Below, one piece after another: positions 6,458-13,147 of a stretch of DNA of 18,378 nt (positions are counted from its first letter, which is position 1; every line of letters starts with the position of its first letter). Source of the stretch: an uncultured Roseburia sp. (GTDB lineage: Bacteria > Bacillota > Clostridia > Lachnospirales > Lachnospiraceae). The position numbers and the translations under genes are program-made. The notes below the pieces were generated by a model. The model ran no database searches, was not told the DNA's origin, and was given only the letters and a program-made list of their open reading frames with translations. The DNA is taken from contig CAJUNX010000061.1 of assembly GCA_910587865.1 (NCBI GenBank), positions 1 through 18,378 on the forward strand, read 5' to 3'.

Positions 6458-6985
6458 ATGAATCGTCCAGAGAGACTGACGGAACAGGATTTTGCGCAGG
6501 TATGGCGCTTGATGGAGGAAAGCTTTCCGACAGACGAGAGGCGGAGCTGCGCGGGACAGAAGGAGCTGTTGGCAAATCCGCATTACCGGCTGTACGGCGT
6601 GCGGCGGGAGGGAGACGTGACGGCGTTCGCGGCCGTGTGGAAGTTTGATGAATTTATGTTTGTCGAACATCTTGCGGTGGATCCGGCTCTGCGGAACAGC
6701 GGAACGGGAGCCGCGCTGCTGGCGTGGGTCTGCGCGCTGCGGGACCTCCCGGTTGTGCTTGAGGTGGAGCCGCCGGCGGAAGAGATCGCGAAACGCCGGA
6801 TCGGTTTTTATGAGAGAAACGGATTTTTTCTGAATGCCTATTACTACATCCAGCCCGCCTTGTCGGAGGAGGGAAAGGAGCTTATGCTGCTTCTTATGAC
6901 GCGCCCGGAAAAGCTCACGGGCGCGGAATTTGTGCGCGTGAGGGAGACGCTGTACCGGCAGGTGTACGTGTGCCCGGAGGGATGA
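6458..6985 (+). CDS. GNAT-family N-acetyltransferase
   Basis: The protein is 175 residues, starting at an ATG directly after GGGGAGGG. It shows the GNAT fold in order: N-terminal RLTEQDFAQVWRLMEESFP, the beta-4 strand FMFVEHLAVDPALRNSGTGAALLAW with the acetyl-CoA pyrophosphate loop (RNSGTGA in place of the usual Q/R-x-x-G-x-G/A), then RIGFYERNGF typical of the late helix and strand. The acceptor substrate cannot be predicted. It precedes hemB without a terminator and may be co-transcribed with it. Its last codons and stop lie in the first unit of a 73-bp tandem repeat, so the exact C-terminus (VYVCPEG) may be shaped by that duplication. Confidence 0.85.
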   Translation: MNRPERLTEQDFAQVWRLMEESFPTDERRSCAGQKELLANPHYRLYGVRREGDVTAFAAVWKFDEFMFVEHLAVDPALRNSGTGAALLAWVCALRDLPVVLEVEPPAEEIAKRRIGFYERNGFFLNAYYYIQPALSEEGKELMLLLMTRPEKLTGAEFVRVRETLYRQVYVCPEG

Positions 6986-7180
6986 GTGCAGCGGGCATCG
7001 GAAGGAAGCCGGGAAAGCGTCATGCAGCCGGCGGCGGAACGTGTGCCCGGAGGGATGAGTGCAGCGGGCATCGGAAGGAAGCCGGGAAAGCGTCATGCAG
7101 CCGGCGGCGGAACGTGTGCCCGGAGAGATGAGTGCAGCGGGCATCGGAAGGAAGCCGGGAAAGCGTCATGCAGCCGGCGG
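6966..7180 (+). repeat. 73-bp tandem repeat, three copies, across the GNAT stop and hemB leader
   Basis: Units start at 6966, 7039 and 7112. Units 1 and 2 are identical over 73 bases; unit 3 differs by one base (GGAGAG for GGAGGG) and diverges at 7181. The period is not a multiple of three, so the array cannot be a coding expansion. Each unit holds a GGAGGGATGAG block that mimics a ribosome site plus start, and a GTG-CAG that opens a frame into hemB. An automated start at 7059 would therefore attach about 56 spurious residues to HemB. Confidence 0.95.
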
Positions 7181-7226
7181 GCCGCTTCAGATGCGGAAAA
7201 GAAAGGGCAGGAGGAGGACAGAAGCA

Positions 7227-8192
7227 ATGAAACGAATGAGACGTCTGCGCGCGAACGAGACTCTGCGCAGTCTGGTTCGCGAGACACAGCTTACCAGACA
7301 GGATCTGATTTACCCGATCTTTGTCATAGAAGGAGAGGGGATCGCCAACCCGGTGGATTCCATGCCGGGCATCCGCCAGTATTCGATCGACCGGCTGGAT
7401 GAAGAGCTGGAGCGTGTCTGTGCAGCGGGGATTACGGCGCTGATGCTGTTCGGCATCCCGTCGCACAAGGACGAGACGGGCAGCCAGGCGTATTGCGACG
7501 ACGGTGTGACCCAGCGGGCCGTCCGCCATATCAAACAGGCGTATCCGCAGATCCTGGTGATCGCCGACGTCTGTCTGTGCGAGTACACGTCGCACGGGCA
7601 TTGCGGGCTTGTGTGCGGGGAGGAGATCTTAAATGATGAGACGCTGCCGCTTCTGGCAAAGATGGCGGTGAGCCTGGCCGCGGCGGGGGCGGACATCCTC
7701 GCGCCGTCCGATATGATGGACGGAAGAGTGGCGGCGATCCGCAAAGCGCTCGATGAGAACGGATTTCAGAAGAAACCGATCATGGCCTACAGCGCGAAGT
7801 TTGCCTCCGGATTCTACGGACCGTTCCGCGAAGCCGCGCATTCCGCTCCGGGTTTCGGCGACCGCAAGACCTACCAGATGGATCCGGCCAACCGCAGAGA
7901 GGCCATACGGGAATGCCTGGCGGATATAGAGGAAGGCGCGGATATTATTATGGTAAAACCGGCGCTCGCCTATCTTGATGTGGTGCGCGAGGTCGCAGAC
8001 CGCACGGATTATCCTTTGGCTGCGTACAATGTCAGCGGAGAGTATGCCATGGTAAAGGCCGCTGCGGCGAACGGATGGATCGACGAGAAGCGTGTCGTGA
8101 TGGAGATTATGCTGGGAATCAGACGCGCCGGGGCAAAGATGATTATTACCTACCACGCGCCGGACGTGGCGCGGTGGCTGGATGAGGAGTGA
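7227..8192 (+). CDS. hemB: Delta-aminolevulinic acid dehydratase (porphobilinogen synthase)
   Basis: HemB condenses two 5-aminolevulinate molecules to porphobilinogen in the cytoplasm. The ATG at 7227 follows GGAGGACAG at a normal distance and gives 321 residues, the usual size; longer versions would translate the 73-bp repeat. Seen in order: LIYPIFVIEG, the zinc site DVCLCEYTSHGHCG with Cys116, Cys118 and Cys126, AYSAKFASGFYGPFREA with the first Schiff-base lysine Lys191, and IIMVKPALAYLDVV with the second, Lys244. The three cysteines mark a Zn-dependent enzyme rather than the Mg/Asp-rich type. hemL starts 17 bases downstream, clearly in the same operon. The repeat array in its 5' leader is a candidate influence on translation. 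Confidence 0.97.
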   Translation: MKRMRRLRANETLRSLVRETQLTRQDLIYPIFVIEGEGIANPVDSMPGIRQYSIDRLDEELERVCAAGITALMLFGIPSHKDETGSQAYCDDGVTQRAVRHIKQAYPQILVIADVCLCEYTSHGHCGLVCGEEILNDETLPLLAKMAVSLAAAGADILAPSDMMDGRVAAIRKALDENGFQKKPIMAYSAKFASGFYGPFREAAHSAPGFGDRKTYQMDPANRREAIRECLADIEEGADIIMVKPALAYLDVVREVADRTDYPLAAYNVSGEYAMVKAAAANGWIDEKRVVMEIMLGIRRAGAKMIITYHAPDVARWLDEE

Positions 8193-8208
8193 AGGAAACG
8201 GAGGACAG

Positions 8209-9492
8209 ATGGAATTTACGAGATCACAACAGCTGTATGAGGAGTCTGTACAGTATCTGCCGGGCGGGGTGAACAGTCCGGTCCGGGCATTCCGGGCGGT
8301 GGATCGTCACCCGCTTTTTATCGATCACGCGAAGGGCGCGTATCTCTATGATGCCGACGGAAATCAATATATCGATTATGTCTGCTCCTGGGGGCCCTGC
8401 ATCCTGGGACATGCGCACCCGTGTGTGGTACGGGCGGTGCAGAGGGCTTGTGAGGGTGGGCTGACATTCGGAGCGCCGACAGAGCAGGAGCTTACACTGG
8501 CAAAGCTGATCCGGGCGTGCATGCCCTCGATGGAGGTCTCGCGGCTGGTGAGCTCCGGCACGGAGGCGGTCATGAGTGCGGTGCGGCTGGCGCGCGGGTT
8601 CACCGGACGGGATAAAATCATAAAGTTTCGCGGCTGCTATCACGGGCATTCGGACGGCCTTTTGGTAAAAGCCGGTTCCGGCGCGCTCACGCAGTCGGCG
8701 CCGGACAGCCTGGGCGTGCCGGCGGATTACGCGAAACTGACACTTGTCGCGGAATACAATCACCCGGAGAGCGTGGAGCGGCTGTTCGCGGAGCATCCGG
8801 GGGAGATCGCGGCGCTGCTTGTGGAGCCGGTGGCGGCCAATATGGGCGTCGTCCCGCCGGAGTCTGGCTTTCTTTCCTTTCTGCGTGAGATCACGAAGGA
8901 TCACGGCGCGCTGCTGATCTTTGACGAGGTGATCACAGGCTTTCGGCTGGGGCCGGGCGGCGCGCAGGAGTATTACGGGGTGACGCCGGATCTGACGACG
9001 CTGGGCAAGATCATCGGCGGCGGCATGCCTGTGGGAGCATACGGCGGGAAACGGGAGATCATGGAGCTGGTGGCTCCCTCGGGCGCGGTGTATCAGGCGG
9101 GAACGCTCTCCGGCAATCCGCTGGCGACGGCGGCAGGCATCGAGACGCTTACCGTCCTTTCGCAGACGCCGGGGATTTATGCGCAGCTGGATCAGAATGC
9201 GAAACGCCTGGCCGCGGCGATGCGGGAGAGCTTCGGAGAGCGTGTCCGGGTGAATCAGGCGGGATCGCTGGTCGGGATGTTTTTTACCGGGCAAAACGTC
9301 ATGGATTATGAGACGGCAGTCTCCTCGGATACGGCGGCGTACGCGCGGTATTTTCATGCGATGATAAAGCAGGGGATTTATCTCGCGCCGTCGCAGTATG
9401 AGGCGATGTTTGTCTCGGCGGCGCACGGAGAGGCTGAGATCACGAAAACCTGTGAGGCGCTGCGGAGTGCCGGAGAGCGTCTGGGCGGATGA
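8209..9492 (+). CDS. hemL: Glutamate-1-semialdehyde 2,1-aminomutase
   Basis: HemL is a PLP enzyme that converts glutamate-1-semialdehyde to 5-aminolevulinate, the C5-route entry to tetrapyrroles. The ATG at 8209 is preceded by GGAGGAC at 3 bases; the in-frame ATG at 8182 overlaps hemB and lacks a site. It has 427 residues, the normal length. Motifs: YLPGGVNSPVRAF at the N-terminus, SSGTEAVMSAVRLARG (phosphate binding), FRGCYHGHSDGLLVKAGSG, IFDEVITGFR with Asp239 for the PLP ring nitrogen, LGKIIGGGMPVGAYGG with the PLP lysine Lys267, and QAGTLSGNPLA. It needs glutamyl-tRNA reductase (HemA) upstream in the pathway, which is not encoded in this window. Confidence 0.97.
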   Translation: MEFTRSQQLYEESVQYLPGGVNSPVRAFRAVDRHPLFIDHAKGAYLYDADGNQYIDYVCSWGPCILGHAHPCVVRAVQRACEGGLTFGAPTEQELTLAKLIRACMPSMEVSRLVSSGTEAVMSAVRLARGFTGRDKIIKFRGCYHGHSDGLLVKAGSGALTQSAPDSLGVPADYAKLTLVAEYNHPESVERLFAEHPGEIAALLVEPVAANMGVVPPESGFLSFLREITKDHGALLIFDEVITGFRLGPGGAQEYYGVTPDLTTLGKIIGGGMPVGAYGGKREIMELVAPSGAVYQAGTLSGNPLATAAGIETLTVLSQTPGIYAQLDQNAKRLAAAMRESFGERVRVNQAGSLVGMFFTGQNVMDYETAVSSDTAAYARYFHAMIKQGIYLAPSQYEAMFVSAAHGEAEITKTCEALRSAGERLGG

Positions 9493-9689
9493 AAGACTGG
9501 TACATCGTTTCGCAAATAACGATCCCGGATCAGCTGCCTGTTTTCCGGATTGCACAGGACAAAAGCCTTGGCGCAGCACCGCTGCTCCGTCGAAAAACTG
9601 TCTTGCCGATGGGCGAATATCCTGCGGAGTTTCACCGGATATCATACAGACATTACACCGGAAGAGCCGGGCGTTTTGCCGGAAGGTGA
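9489..9689 (+). CDS. Possible small protein overlapping the hemL stop (unrecognised)
   Basis: A 66-codon frame begins with an ATGA overlap to the hemL stop and reads MKDWYIVSQITIPDQLPVF and onward to a basic end (RAGRFAGR). There is no clear ribosome site, so translation would depend on coupling to hemL. I recognise no domain. Two other + strand frames over the same bases are also open, so this may be non-coding. The rest of the 250-base gap (9690-9743) holds only the purine-rich leader of the next gene. Confidence 0.22.
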   Translation: MKDWYIVSQITIPDQLPVFRIAQDKSLGAAPLLRRKTVLPMGEYPAEFHRISYRHYTGRAGRFAGR

Positions 9690-9743
9690 AAAGAGCCGCC
9701 GGGGCAGAAGCGGACAGGAGGAGAAAGGTGGAAAAGAAGCGGG

Positions 9744-10697
9744 ATGATCAATAACGATATCTACAAAAAGTCGGGGCTGATGCGGATGAATATCGCCAGG
9801 GATTTTTATCTGATGGATCCGGGCGGACGGATTCCGACGATTTTAGAATATACGGAACAGTTTTCGGTCTCGCGGGGAATCGTGCAGAATGCGATTCGTC
9901 AGCTGGAGGAGGACGGATGCATTGCGATTGAAAAAAAGGGGGTCAAGGGCACGTTTCTGCGGGAGAAGGACGACAGGAAGCTCTATGCCTGCACCGGCTG
10001 GGGCTCCGTGACCGGGACGATGCCGCTGCCCTTAAATATCAACCTGATAAGTCTTGCGACGGCACTGGGAGAACAGCTGGAGCAGGCGGATTTCCCGTTT
10101 TCTTTTGCGTATATCACAGGGTCGGAGCGCAGACTCGGCGCGCTGGAGCATATGATGTATGATTTTATCGTGGTCACGCGCGCCACCGCACTGGACTATC
10201 TGAATGCCTGCGAGTTTGTGCGGGAATGCATCACATTAAAGGACTGTTCCTACGCGTCGGATTTTGTGCTTTATTTTCTCGATCCGTCAAAGCATGAGAT
10301 TGAGGACGGCATGCGTGTTGCGGTGGATATGAAATGCCGGGACCAGTGGGAGCTGACGCGGCTTTTATGCCGGGATAAGCAGGTGGAGTACGTATCCTTT
10401 CCCTACATTTCCTTTGAGAACCTTGTCAGGAAAAAGGCTGCGGACTGTGTGGTATACCGTCTGTTAGACATCGGGAAGACGGACAGAGGCACGCCGCTTC
10501 GGGAGGAGGAGCTGCACGCGGAGCCGATTCGTGCGGCAGGGGCGTTTCCGGACGAGGACGCGCGGATTCCGGTCGTGCTGGTTCACAGGGACAATTACGG
10601 CATGGACCGGCTGCTGCAAAGATACATCGACCCGGTTCACTCTGGCATCATTCAGCAGGCGGTGTGCTCCGGCGAAAAATCGTACAAGCTGTATTAA
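9744..10697 (+). CDS. YhfZ-family GntR-type transcriptional regulator
   Basis: The 317-residue protein has an N-terminal winged helix-turn-helix (about residues 8-75: RIPTILEYTEQFSVSRGIVQNAIRQLEEDGCIAIEKKGVKGTFL). A large C-terminal domain resembling a periplasmic-binding fold follows; MPLPLNINLISLATALGEQLEQADFPFSFAYITGSE with YDFIVVTRATALDYL matches my recollection of the E. coli YhfZ C-terminal domain. The protein is therefore a ligand-responsive DNA-binding factor whose ligand is unknown. The start is supported by similarity of MINNDIYKKSGL to YhfZ N-termini; the ribosome site (GGTGG, about 12 bases away) is weak. It is followed by a promoter and two matching inverted repeats that are likely its operators, then a dismantled kinase/oxidase operon that was probably its target. 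Confidence 0.8.
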   Translation: MINNDIYKKSGLMRMNIARDFYLMDPGGRIPTILEYTEQFSVSRGIVQNAIRQLEEDGCIAIEKKGVKGTFLREKDDRKLYACTGWGSVTGTMPLPLNINLISLATALGEQLEQADFPFSFAYITGSERRLGALEHMMYDFIVVTRATALDYLNACEFVRECITLKDCSYASDFVLYFLDPSKHEIEDGMRVAVDMKCRDQWELTRLLCRDKQVEYVSFPYISFENLVRKKAADCVVYRLLDIGKTDRGTPLREEELHAEPIRAAGAFPDEDARIPVVLVHRDNYGMDRLLQRYIDPVHSGIIQQAVCSGEKSYKLY

Positions 10698-10766
10698 ATA
10701 CGGTACAATTTCCGCTCACTGAATTTGTGAAAAAGAGACAAAAGAGAAGTGCTTTACTTAAAATGA

Positions 10767-10795
10767 TTGACAGAATTGTACAAAAAAGATATACT
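10767..10795 (+). promoter_or_regulatory. Near-consensus promoter for the kinase-remnant/FAD-oxidase unit
   Basis: TTGACA (10767-10772), 17 bases, TATACT (10790-10795). This is the best promoter in the window and sits in an AT-rich island (about 10700-10910) between GC-rich genes. Start of transcription is expected near 10802, inside the first operator. Confidence 0.85.
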
Positions 10796-10800
10796 TTCTA

Positions 10801-10827
10801 CAAAAGTATAAAAAAGTATACTCTTTG
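10801..10827. promoter_or_regulatory. Operator-like inverted repeat 1 (AGTA-N10-TACT) at the start site
   Basis: CAAAAGTATA (10801-10810) faces TATACTCTTTG (10817-10827), an inverted repeat with one extra base in the right arm. The core AGTA (10805-10808) and TACT (10819-10822) are 10 bases apart. A further ATACTTT overlaps the -10 box (10791-10797) and forms a second, overlapping inverted repeat with AAAGTAT. Binding here would block the promoter. Confidence 0.6.
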
Positions 10828-10869
10828 CGCGCGAGGACACGGCAGCGGATCTGAGAATTTTTTTTAAAA

Positions 10870-10897
10870 ACAAAAGTACGAAAAAATGTACTTTTGT
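10870..10897. promoter_or_regulatory. Operator-like inverted repeat 2 (AGTA-N10-TACT) in the leader
   Basis: ACAAAAGTAC (10870-10879) and GTACTTTTGT (10888-10897) are perfect 10-bp arms with an 8-base spacer. The core AGTA-N10-TACT has the same sequence and spacing as repeat 1, 70 bases upstream. The most likely binder is the adjacent YhfZ-family regulator; the pair could support looping. As RNA it would also make a hairpin, but no T-run follows, so termination is unlikely. Confidence 0.65.
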
Positions 10898-10982
10898 GAA
10901 TCCGAAGGTAAAACCAGAAACAGGATGTAGGAGACGGGGATCGACAGGCCGGGATTTCCCGGAAGAAAAGGAGAGAAGGGGG

Positions 10983-11090
10983 ATGAAACATTACATTTTA
11001 GTGATTGATGAGGGAACCACAGGGGTACGTGCACTGCTTTCCGGCTGGACCGCTGTGGCTCGATGGGGGCGATCTGAGATCCGAAGATGA
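10983..11090 (+). pseudogene. Truncated FGGY (glycerol-kinase-like) carbohydrate kinase, N-terminus only
   Basis: A good ribosome site (GGAGAGAAGGGGG) precedes the ATG at 10983. The first residues, MKHYILVIDEGTTGVRALL, are the phosphate-1 loop of FGGY kinases (glycerol, xylulose and related). After about 20 residues the similarity stops and the frame ends at 11090, whereas intact kinases are about 500 residues. In 11070-11160 another frame reads LCVSGGDGKRSVCVYAACADV, which faintly recalls the C-terminal ATP-binding region (SGGGxKS...ADV) of the same family. If real, that would mean a large internal deletion. The junction lies near 11039-11045. Confidence 0.6.
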
Positions 11091-11202
11091 TGCCGTCGTT
11101 AGAGCTTTGCGTATCAGGCGGCGACGGCAAACGGAGCGTCTGCGTTTATGCGGCATGCGCAGACGTCCCCGCATCAGAATGCCGCATAGAAAAGAGGATA
11201 CG

Positions 11203-12624
11203 ATGCAAAGAGAAGAACTGATTCAGGCGCTTGAGGGGATCGTGGGAGCGGACCGTGTCGTGACAGAAAAGCAGGCCGTGCTGGACGCGGCGAAAGATTA
11301 TATCGGCTACCGCCGGTATCAGAGAGACGACGGCTGCAACATGGCTCCGGTGGCAGCGTGTGTGGTGCGCGTTGCAGACACCGCACAGGTGGCGGAGGTG
11401 TTAAAATTTTTAAACGAAAACAACATCGACGTGGTGCCGAGAACCGGCGGTTCGAGCGTGACAAGAGGGCTCGAGCCCGTGGAGGGCGGCGTGATCTTAG
11501 ACGGATCCGACATGAATGAGATCTTAGAGATTAACGAGGAGGATATGTATGTGACGGCGCGCTGCGGAACGCCGCTCGAGTACATGGAAAAGACGCTGAA
11601 TGAGAAGGGCTGCACGGCAGGCCATTTTCCGCAGTCTCTTCCGCTGGCGCAGGTGGGCGGACTGCTCGCGACCAGAAGCATCGGCCAGTTGTCCACGCTC
11701 TACGGCGGGATCGAGGATCTGGTCATCGGACTCGAGGCAGTGCTTGCGGACGGCAGTGTGATCCGCATCAAAAACGTGCCGAGACGTTCGGCAGGGCCGG
11801 ATCTGCGCCATCTGTTTATCGGAAGCGAGGGGATGATCGGATTTATCACGGAGGCGACGTTAAAGATTTTCAAATACACGCCGGAGACACGCTGGATGAA
11901 GGGCTATGTGATGAAGGGAATGCAGAACGGTCTTGACTTCATCCACGAGATCATGAGAGAGGGCTACCGCCCGGCGGTGGTACGTCTCCACGACCCGGTA
12001 GAGGTGCAGGAAGTCTTAAAGATCGACGCTCCCGAGGGGATGGCGCTGGTGCTCTTAATGTGCGAAGGCCCGGCGCGCGTGACAAAGGCCATCGGAGAGG
12101 GCATCGAGGAGATCGCAGGCCATTACGAGGTGCAGGATCTCGGCGCAAGGCCGGTGGAAATCTGGCTTCAGACCAGGAACAATGCGAGCTATGAGATGGA
12201 TCTGCCGACCTTCCACGACATGGGCGCTGTCATCGACACCTGCGAGATTTCCGCGAACTGGTCCGTGATCGGAAAGATCTACGACGCGGTGATGAAGAGA
12301 CTGCCGGAAGAGATCCCGACGCTGATACTCTGCGGCGGACATTCCTCCCACAGCTACATGCAGGGGACGAATATCTACTTTGAATTCGGCTTCTCGGTGA
12401 CCGAGGGAGTGGAGCAGGCGGAGCGGGAGTACATGCATGTTATCTCCGTTATTATGGAGGAAACGCTGCGGTACGGCGGAAGCATCGCGCATCATCACGG
12501 CTCCGGCAAATACAGGACCGCATGGATGGATCAGGAGCACGGATCCTCCTACCCGTTGATGTATAAGCTGAAAGAAGCGTTAGATCCGAAGATGATTCTC
12601 AACAAAGGCGTCATCTTAAAGTAA
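11203..12624 (+). CDS. FAD-binding oxidoreductase, alkyl-dihydroxyacetonephosphate-synthase-like (GlcD/VAO family)
   Basis: The 473-residue protein begins at the ATG at 11203, 4 bases after AAGAGGA; longer in-frame extensions are arginine-rich and come from degraded DNA. The N-terminal PCMH-type FAD domain shows PRTGGSSVTRG (79-89), TAGHFPQSLPLAQVGGLLATRSIGQLSTLYGGIEDLVIGLEAVLADG and GSEGMIGFITEATLKI. The C-terminal substrate domain ends with GGSIAHHHGSGKYRTAWM, whose His430-His432 triplet corresponds to the AGPS active-site histidines. Bacterial members occur in sugar/polyol catabolic clusters beside FGGY kinases; the real substrate is unknown and need not be a lipid precursor. It is the only intact structural gene between the promoter at 10767 and the etf operon. 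Probably cytoplasmic or membrane-associated. Confidence 0.87.
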   Translation: MQREELIQALEGIVGADRVVTEKQAVLDAAKDYIGYRRYQRDDGCNMAPVAACVVRVADTAQVAEVLKFLNENNIDVVPRTGGSSVTRGLEPVEGGVILDGSDMNEILEINEEDMYVTARCGTPLEYMEKTLNEKGCTAGHFPQSLPLAQVGGLLATRSIGQLSTLYGGIEDLVIGLEAVLADGSVIRIKNVPRRSAGPDLRHLFIGSEGMIGFITEATLKIFKYTPETRWMKGYVMKGMQNGLDFIHEIMREGYRPAVVRLHDPVEVQEVLKIDAPEGMALVLLMCEGPARVTKAIGEGIEEIAGHYEVQDLGARPVEIWLQTRNNASYEMDLPTFHDMGAVIDTCEISANWSVIGKIYDAVMKRLPEEIPTLILCGGHSSHSYMQGTNIYFEFGFSVTEGVEQAEREYMHVISVIMEETLRYGGSIAHHHGSGKYRTAWMDQEHGSSYPLMYKLKEALDPKMILNKGVILK

Positions 12625-12639
12625 ACGTTTTGTCGTCAA

Positions 12640-12912
12640 ATGCGTTTGCCCCGGGTCCCGATCGCGTTTCCCCTGATCTGCAGGTTAGGGCTGCGCTCCG
12701 AGGTGGTGCCGATCGGTACCGGCATGATCTTAACCGGCGTTGCGCCGGGATCGGAGCTGGAAACCGGGACCGTGGGCGGACTGATCAATTCGATGGGAAT
12801 TCGGAACGCACCGGCAGTGTGCCGCTTAAGCCCGGTATGGTTCGGAATCCTGGCGTTCTTCTTCCCGGAGAGAGGCCGTAAGGCGCCTGAGGCGGAAGCT
12901 GCGGCAGCAGGA
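12640..12912 (+). pseudogene. Probable remnant of a membrane transporter C-terminus (MFS-like)
   Basis: The frame from 12640 reads IGTGMILTGVAPGSELETGTVGGLINSMGIRNAPAVCRLSPVWFGILAFFFPERGRK. The last part, glycine-rich helix followed by a hydrophobic segment and FFPERGRK, resembles the final two helices of MFS permeases. There is no ribosome site, no N-terminal two-thirds, and the frame runs on into a structured inverted repeat, so I read it as a decayed gene end. Assignment to MFS is tentative. Confidence 0.35.
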
Positions 12913-12914
12913 AA

Positions 12915-12988
12915 GTCAAATACCCAATCCCCCGCCGAAGGCAGCGGGGCATCAGGATTGAAGCGCCTCAAAGGGCGGGGTATTTGAC
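12915..12988. repeat. 74-bp structured inverted-repeat element (cloverleaf-like)
   Basis: Perfect 11-bp outer arms, GTCAAATACCC (12915-12925) and GGGTATTTGAC (12978-12988), enclose AATCC/GGATT (12926-12930/12955-12959), an inner GC hairpin CCCCGC/GCGGGG (12930-12935/12944-12949), and a second hairpin CGCC/GGCG (12964-12967/12974-12977). Such nested hairpins are typical of REP-like elements or of the palindromic ends of IS200/IS605-type elements. There is no T-run for termination. No transposase is visible nearby. Confidence 0.7.
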
Positions 12989-13053
12989 CCTCGCGGCAGT
13001 CGCCAAATGCCTGCAGGTAGTCACGTGGCTCGTTGCGCGCGGGAATAAAAGAC

Positions 13054-13135
13054 GTGCGCCCGGGAGTATGTTTTAAACATGCACCGGGGGCACCACAAAA
13101 AAGAAAGTAAGCAGGGGCTGTTGTGACAGCCCCTG
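13054..13135 (+). promoter_or_regulatory. Two-hairpin structured leader upstream of etfB
   Basis: Hairpin 1: GTGCGCCCGG (13054-13063) pairs with 13084-13093 with one mismatch, and ATGTT/AACAT (13068-13072/13076-13080) extends it inside. Hairpin 2: CAGGGGCTGT (13112-13121) pairs perfectly with ACAGCCCCTG (13126-13135) with a TGTG loop, ending 12 bases before the etfB ATG. CACCAC (13091-13096) could also pair with GTGGTG (13139-13144), which overlaps the only plausible etfB ribosome site. No T-run follows, so translational control is more likely than termination. No clear promoter was found in 12989-13147. Confidence 0.5.
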
Positions 13136-13147
13136 TCGGTGGTGAAT

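Noticed and set aside
7059..7226. HemB N-terminal extension of 56 residues from GTG 7059
   Set aside because: It would translate the 73-bp repeat and a basic stretch; the ATG at 7227 has a proper ribosome site and gives normal family length.
9398..9754. 118-codon + frame overlapping the end of hemL and the gap before yhfZ
   Set aside because: It overlaps the conserved HemL C-terminus out of frame, has no ribosome site, and its Arg/Cys-rich translation resembles no family I recognise.
11005..11202. N-terminal extension of the FAD oxidase from 11005
   Set aside because: The stretch is an arginine-rich frame over degraded kinase DNA; ATG 11203 follows AAGAGGA and matches the family N-terminus.
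13112..13135. Rho-independent terminator before etfB
   Set aside because: The perfect hairpin is followed by TCGGTGG rather than a T-run on the + strand. The opposite strand is T-rich beyond it, but no minus-strand gene ends there.
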